Notes under the pieces: model-generated
What the model saw: only the letters and a program-made list of their open reading frames with translations
The model's database searches: none
What the model was told of the DNA's origin: nothing
Made by a program: the position numbers and the translations under genes
Shown: positions 60,073 to 64,000 of the stretch, one piece after another
Position numbering within the stretch: the stretch's first letter is position 1
How the letters are laid out: each line of letters begins with the position of its first letter
Assembly (NCBI GenBank): GCA_002205125.1
Contig: NIOE01000004.1
Location: 372,001-436,000, forward strand
DNA from: Roseateles noduli
GTDB lineage: Bacteria; Pseudomonadota; Gammaproteobacteria; Burkholderiales; Burkholderiaceae_C
Direction of reading: 5' to 3'
DNA length: 64,000 nt

Positions 60073-62657
60073 CAGGCTTCCCGGACGCGCTGGTTCAGAT
60101 GGGCCAGGGCCTCTTCGACCTGGTCCACCAGCACCAGGCAGAGATCGCCCGGCTGCAGACGCTCCAGCGCACGGTCGATCGCGACGAACTCGCCGCGGAT
60201 CTCCTCGATGTGCCTGGTCCGCGTCGCGCCCTTCAGTCCCTGCTGCAGCAGCGCCAGGACTTCACCGTCCTCGCGGCCGCGCTGGCAGGCGTCCTGGAAC
60301 AGGATGGCCTCGTCGAAGGCCTCGCCCAGGATCTGCGTCTGGATGCGGATGTCCTCGTCGCGGCGGTCGCCGGCGCCCGAGATCACCACCGAGCGCTTGT
60401 TGGCCGGCAGCGCCTGCACCGCCTGCACCAGCGCGCGCATCGCGTCGCCGTTGTGGCCGTAGTCGGCGATCACCGTCGCGCCGCGATAGTCCATCACGTT
60501 GAAGCGCCCCGGCACGCTGTCCGGATCGCTCATGAAGCTCGCCAGCCCGCGCCGGATGGTGTCCCAGTCCAGGCCCACGCCCCAGGCCGCCGCCACCGAC
60601 GCCATCGCGTTCTCGTTCTGGAACGGGATCGCGCCGCCGCGGGTGAAGGGGATGTCGCGCAGCGGGATCGACTCGCGCCACGCGCCCTGCGCCGCGACCA
60701 GCGCGTCGCCGTCGACGTAGACGCAGCGCTTGCCCTGCGCGCGGTGCGTCGCCATCAGCGGATGGTGGCGGTCGCTCGCGAAGAAGATCACCTGGCCCGG
60801 GCAGACGTCGGCCATCTTGGCCACGACCGGGTCGGCGGCGTTCAGCACCGCGTAGCCGTTGGGGGCCACGTTCTGCACGATCACGCGCTTGACCAGCGCC
60901 AGTTCCTCGACGGTGTTGAGGAAGTTCATGCCGAGGTGGTCGCCCTCGCCGAGGTTGGTCACCACCGCCACCTGGCAGCGGTCGAAGCCCAGGCCCTCGC
61001 GCAGCACGCCGCCGCGGGCGGTCTCGAAGACCGCTGCCTCGACGTCCGGATGCATCAGCACGTTGCGCGCGCTCTTCGGGCCGGAGCAGTCGCCGCTGTC
61101 GGTCTGGCGGCCGTCGACGTAGACGCCGTCTGTGTTGGTCATGCCCACGCGCAGGCCCTGCGTCGCGAACATGTGCGCCACCAGGCGCGAGGTCGTCGTC
61201 TTGCCGTTGGTGCCGGTCACCGCCACGATGGGGATGCGGCCGTCCTCGCTCGCGGCGCCGCGGTTGCCGCCGTAGATGCTGGAGATGATGGCCTCGCCCA
61301 CGTCGCGGCCCTTGCCGTAGGACGGGCTCAGGTGCATGCGCAGGCCGGGCGCGGCGTTGACTTCGACGATGCCGCCGCTCTGCTCTTCGAGCGGCTTGAG
61401 CACGCTCTCGGCCACGACGTCGACGCCGCAGACATGCAGGCCGACGACCGTCGCCGCGGCGATCGCGCGGGCGGCGACTTCCGGATGCACGTCGTCGGTC
61501 ACATCGGTGGCGGTGCCGCCGGTGGACAGGTTGGCGTTGTTGCGCAGGATCACGCGCTGGCCCTTGTCCGGCACGGACTCGGGGGTCAGGCCTTGCAGGT
61601 CCAGGCGCGCGATGGCGATGTCGTCCAGGCGGATCTTGGTCAGCGAGGTCGCGTGGCCGTCGCCGCGGCGCGGGTCCTCGTTGACCTTGTCGACCAGCTG
61701 GCGCACCGTGTGCACGCCGTCGCCGGTCACGTTAGGCGGATCGCGGCGGGCCGCGGCCACCAGCTTGTCGCCGACGACCAGCAGCCGGTAGTCGCTGCCG
61801 GGCAGGAACTTCTCGACCATCACCGTGCCGATCTCGTCCGCGGCCTTGTAGGCGATCTCCATGTGCTCGCGCGAGGCGACGTTCACCGTCACGCCCTTGC
61901 CCTGGTTGCCGTCCAGCGGCTTGACTACGACCGGCAGGCCGATCTCCAGCGCCAGTTCCCAGGCCTCTTCGACGGTCTCCACCGGCGCGCCGATGGGCAC
62001 CGGCACGCCGGCCGACTGCAGCAGGCGCTTGGACAGGTCCTTGTCCTGCGCGATCGATTCGGAAACTGCGCTGGTCGCGTCGACTTCGGCGGCCCAGATG
62101 CGGCGCTGCTTCACGCCCCAGCCCAGCTGCACCAGCGAGCCCTGCGTCAGGCGGCGGAACGGGATGCCGCGCTTGCAGGCGGCGTCGACGATGGAACCGG
62201 TCGAGGGGCCGAGGCGGATGTCCTCGTCCGTCTCGCGCAGCGCCTTGACGGCGGCGTCGGCGTCGAAGGCGGCGCCCGACTGCGCGGCGTTGATCAGCTC
62301 GACGGCCTTCTCGAACGCGGCGCGGCCGACGTCTTCCTCGCTGTACTCGACGACCACCTGGTAGGTGCCGTCTTCCGACGTGGTGTGCGTGTGGCTGTAG
62401 GTCACCGGGCAGCCGGCCTGCGCCTGCAGCGCCAGCGCGGCCTGCTCCAGCACGTGGGCCAGGGTGATCGGCGTCTTGGCGCTGCTGGCCGGCCGCAGCG
62501 GACCGATGCCGGGGAAGCGTTCGCGCAGGCGGGCCTCGAAGCCGGCCATGTCCGCGATCGTGCGTTCCGTGTCGCTGCAGTGCACGACCGCCTCGATGGC
62601 GGTGTGGCGGCTCCACATGTTGGGACCGCGGAGGGCGCGTGTGCGGGAGACTTCCAT
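60072..62657 (-). CDS. cphA: cyanophycin synthetase
   Basis: 861 residues, standard size. Order: N-domain (MEVSRTRALRGPNMWSRHTAIEA), ATP-grasp domain with KPLDGNQGKGVTVNV (247-261), and a Mur-ligase-like domain with P-loop GTNGKTTTSRL (482-492). It polymerises Asp and Arg into cyanophycin (multi-L-arginyl-poly-L-aspartate), a nitrogen and carbon reserve, using ATP at both sites. No cyanophycinase gene is in view. It follows a truncated second synthetase gene by about 90 bases and overlaps the FUSC gene by one base. Confidence 0.93.
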   Translation of the reverse strand: MEVSRTRALRGPNMWSRHTAIEAVVHCSDTERTIADMAGFEARLRERFPGIGPLRPASSAKTPITLAHVLEQAALALQAQAGCPVTYSHTHTTSEDGTYQVVVEYSEEDVGRAAFEKAVELINAAQSGAAFDADAAVKALRETDEDIRLGPSTGSIVDAACKRGIPFRRLTQGSLVQLGWGVKQRRIWAAEVDATSAVSESIAQDKDLSKRLLQSAGVPVPIGAPVETVEEAWELALEIGLPVVVKPLDGNQGKGVTVNVASREHMEIAYKAADEIGTVMVEKFLPGSDYRLLVVGDKLVAAARRDPPNVTGDGVHTVRQLVDKVNEDPRRGDGHATSLTKIRLDDIAIARLDLQGLTPESVPDKGQRVILRNNANLSTGGTATDVTDDVHPEVAARAIAAATVVGLHVCGVDVVAESVLKPLEEQSGGIVEVNAAPGLRMHLSPSYGKGRDVGEAIISSIYGGNRGAASEDGRIPIVAVTGTNGKTTTSRLVAHMFATQGLRVGMTNTDGVYVDGRQTDSGDCSGPKSARNVLMHPDVEAAVFETARGGVLREGLGFDRCQVAVVTNLGEGDHLGMNFLNTVEELALVKRVIVQNVAPNGYAVLNAADPVVAKMADVCPGQVIFFASDRHHPLMATHRAQGKRCVYVDGDALVAAQGAWRESIPLRDIPFTRGGAIPFQNENAMASVAAAWGVGLDWDTIRRGLASFMSDPDSVPGRFNVMDYRGATVIADYGHNGDAMRALVQAVQALPANKRSVVISGAGDRRDEDIRIQTQILGEAFDEAILFQDACQRGREDGEVLALLQQGLKGATRTRHIEEIRGEFVAIDRALERLQPGDLCLVLVDQVEEALAHLNQRVREA

Positions 62658-62748
62658 CTGTCGTCTTTCGGGTTCGACTGTTCTTTGAAGGGGCTGGTCG
62701 GCGTGTGAGGCGCGGCGGCTCGCGAAGGCGTTGAGGACTGCGTCAGGC

Positions 62749-64000
62749 TTACTGCGGCAGGTCCGGCACGAAGGTGTCCAGGCCGGCCGAGATCAGCTCG
62801 GGCGAGATGCCCATGGCCCAGCCGGTCGCGACGGCGGCCAGCACCGCGTCGGTCGCGATCTCCTGGCCGACCGCGCGGAAGCGGGCCTGCAGCGATTCGA
62901 CGTTGGCGCCGGAGGTCTCCGACGTGCCCTGCGCCAGCATCGCGGCGCCGCCGCGCAGGAACACGCCGCGGCCTTCCTTGCCGCGGTGTTCCGTCAGCGC
63001 GGCATTGCCGGCGTCCAGCGCGTAGAGGATCACTTCGCCGTCGGACAGCTCGGCCATTTCGGCCACCTTGGGCTCGTCGGCGTTCAGCACCGCGACGCCG
63101 TCGGACAGCACCACGTCGACCTGCGTGCGCAGCACCTTGAAGAGCTGGTCCTCGGTCTGGATGTCATGGTTGTCGAGCTCGGCCACGCGGCCCAGGTCGG
63201 TGACCACGCCGACCTGGCAGCGGTCGTAGGCCAGGCCGTCGCCCAGGATGGTGCCGGCACCGTTCTCGACCACGATGGCGTCGACGGCGCGGTTCATCAG
63301 CAGGCGGTGGCTGGCGGCCCAGGTCGCGCTGGGCTTGCGCTCGACGCGGCGGGTGCCCAGGAACAGGCCGGCGCCGCAGGCCAGGCCCACGTGGCGGCCG
63401 TTCAGGTGCAGCAGCCAGCCGACCAGGCGCGCGATCTGCGCCGTGCCGCGCGAACCGGCCACGCCCACGATGGGGATGCGGCCGCTTTCGTCCTCGGCGA
63501 ACAGGTGGTCGATGATGGCCTGGCCCACCGGCTGGGGCATGCCCTCGGCCGGCTTCAGGTGCATCAGCAGGCCGGGGCCGGCGTTGACCTCGACAATGGC
63601 GCCGCCGGTTTCAGTCAGCGGCTTGGCGATGTCGCTGCAGACCAGGTCGACGCCGGCGATGTCCAGGCCGACGGTGCGCACCGCCAGCGAGACGGCGTGC
63701 GCGACGTCCGGGTGGATCTGCGCGGTGCAGTCGATCGCGACGTTGCCGTTGCGCTGGATCAGCACGCGCTGGCCGGCGTCGGGCACGCCGTCGCCGGTCA
63801 GGCCCTGGCGCTGCAGGTCCAGCAGCACGACCGGGTCGCCGGTGATGTCGATGCGGTTGAGCGGGAAGTCCTCGGTCGTGCCGCGGCGCGGGTCGGTGTT
63901 GATCTGTAGGTCGATCAGCTCGACGACGGTGTGCGTGCCGTCGCCGGTGACCCAGGCTTCCTCGCCGCGGGCGGCGGCGACCACCTGGCCGCCGACGACC
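62749..64000 (-). CDS. second cyanophycin synthetase-like protein, 5' end cut by the window
   Basis: The C-terminal 416 residues are visible. The ATP-grasp end is conserved (IQRNGNVAIDCTAQIHPDV, VEVNAGPGLLMHLKP), but the Mur-ligase P-loop reads VGVAGSRGTAQIARL where the neighbour has VAVTGTNGKTTTSRL: the Lys is missing. The chain stops at GLDTFVPDLPQ, without the C-terminal lobe of about 150 residues that the neighbour has after this point. It matches the paired cphA-prime/CphA2-type genes seen beside cphA in other betaproteobacteria. It probably lacks one of the two ligase activities. Its start lies outside the window. Confidence 0.85.
   Translation of the reverse strand, partial: VVGGQVVAAARGEEAWVTGDGTHTVVELIDLQINTDPRRGTTEDFPLNRIDITGDPVVLLDLQRQGLTGDGVPDAGQRVLIQRNGNVAIDCTAQIHPDVAHAVSLAVRTVGLDIAGVDLVCSDIAKPLTETGGAIVEVNAGPGLLMHLKPAEGMPQPVGQAIIDHLFAEDESGRIPIVGVAGSRGTAQIARLVGWLLHLNGRHVGLACGAGLFLGTRRVERKPSATWAASHRLLMNRAVDAIVVENGAGTILGDGLAYDRCQVGVVTDLGRVAELDNHDIQTEDQLFKVLRTQVDVVLSDGVAVLNADEPKVAEMAELSDGEVILYALDAGNAALTEHRGKEGRGVFLRGGAAMLAQGTSETSGANVESLQARFRAVGQEIATDAVLAAVATGWAMGISPELISAGLDTFVPDLPQ

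Noticed and set aside
60099-62708. 869-residue open frame on the plus strand
   Set aside because: Antisense of cphA, which is certain from its ATP-grasp and Mur-ligase motifs.

Overview
The window is GC-rich with a strong G/C third-position bias throughout. The gene families present (DctPQM TRAP transport with a DctS/DctR-type pair, a MexEF-OprN-type efflux operon, the FdhF/YdeP oxidoreductase with fdhD, paired cyanophycin synthetases, an Oar-like TonB receptor) suggest a betaproteobacterium of the order Burkholderiales, perhaps near Roseateles/Mitsuaria/Rubrivivax. That placement is an inference from gene content. I found no rRNA, tRNA, CRISPR array, insertion sequence or prophage.

Layout. 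1-6.8 kb: a truncated CheB-type methylesterase, a DmeF-like metal exporter with a His-rich loop, several small proteins, a stand-alone FlgH paralogue behind an unrelated lipoprotein gene, a Crp/Fnr-type regulator, a HicAB toxin-antitoxin pair and a cysteine hydrolase. 6.9-11.2 kb (minus strand): an Oar-like TonB-dependent receptor, an L,D-transpeptidase and a Gln-rich exported protein. They are followed by about 750 bp without a convincing gene. 11.9-17.4 kb: an oxalate/formate-type MFS carrier, a FdhF/YdeP molybdoenzyme, a small putative winged-helix protein and FdhD, which look like one formate/oxalate-related unit. 18.0-23.2 kb: an ABC-2 exporter operon divergent from a thiolase/SDR pair, with a perfect 24-bp palindrome between them. 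23.2-26.3 kb: a very large haem-binding lipoprotein with a Pro/Ala/Ser repeat stalk. 26.5-32.5 kb: a TRAP dicarboxylate transporter divergent from its likely two-component regulator.

32.4-37.1 kb: a ketosynthase, acyl carrier protein and alpha/beta hydrolase mini-cluster, divergent from an OmpR-type two-component system. 37.1-38.7 kb: a retron-type reverse transcriptase with the two sequence hallmarks of retron RTs, preceded by a structured non-coding interval that could hold an msr-msd RNA. This is the most likely unusual system here. 38.7-46.9 kb: a LysR regulator divergent from a four-gene RND efflux operon whose first gene is an apparent pseudo-hydrolase lacking catalytic Ser and His. 47.0-55.4 kb: a putative HExxH metallopeptidase with a toxin/eCIS-like N-terminus, a fluoroacetate-dehalogenase-like enzyme, a LtrA family membrane protein, a CHASE3-PAS-PAS-GGDEF cyclase and two multihaem cytochrome c genes. 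55.4-64 kb: a Fic protein preceded by an AT-rich repeat cluster, two Hsp20 genes, a FUSC family membrane protein, a complete cyanophycin synthetase and the 3' part of a second one whose Mur-ligase P-loop is degenerate.

The operons fit a metabolically versatile free-living bacterium: dicarboxylate uptake, formate/oxalate handling, periplasmic electron transfer, nitrogen storage as cyanophycin, and metal and drug efflux. Defence or conflict genes (HicAB, Fic, the RT and possibly the metallopeptidase) are scattered singly rather than gathered in an island.
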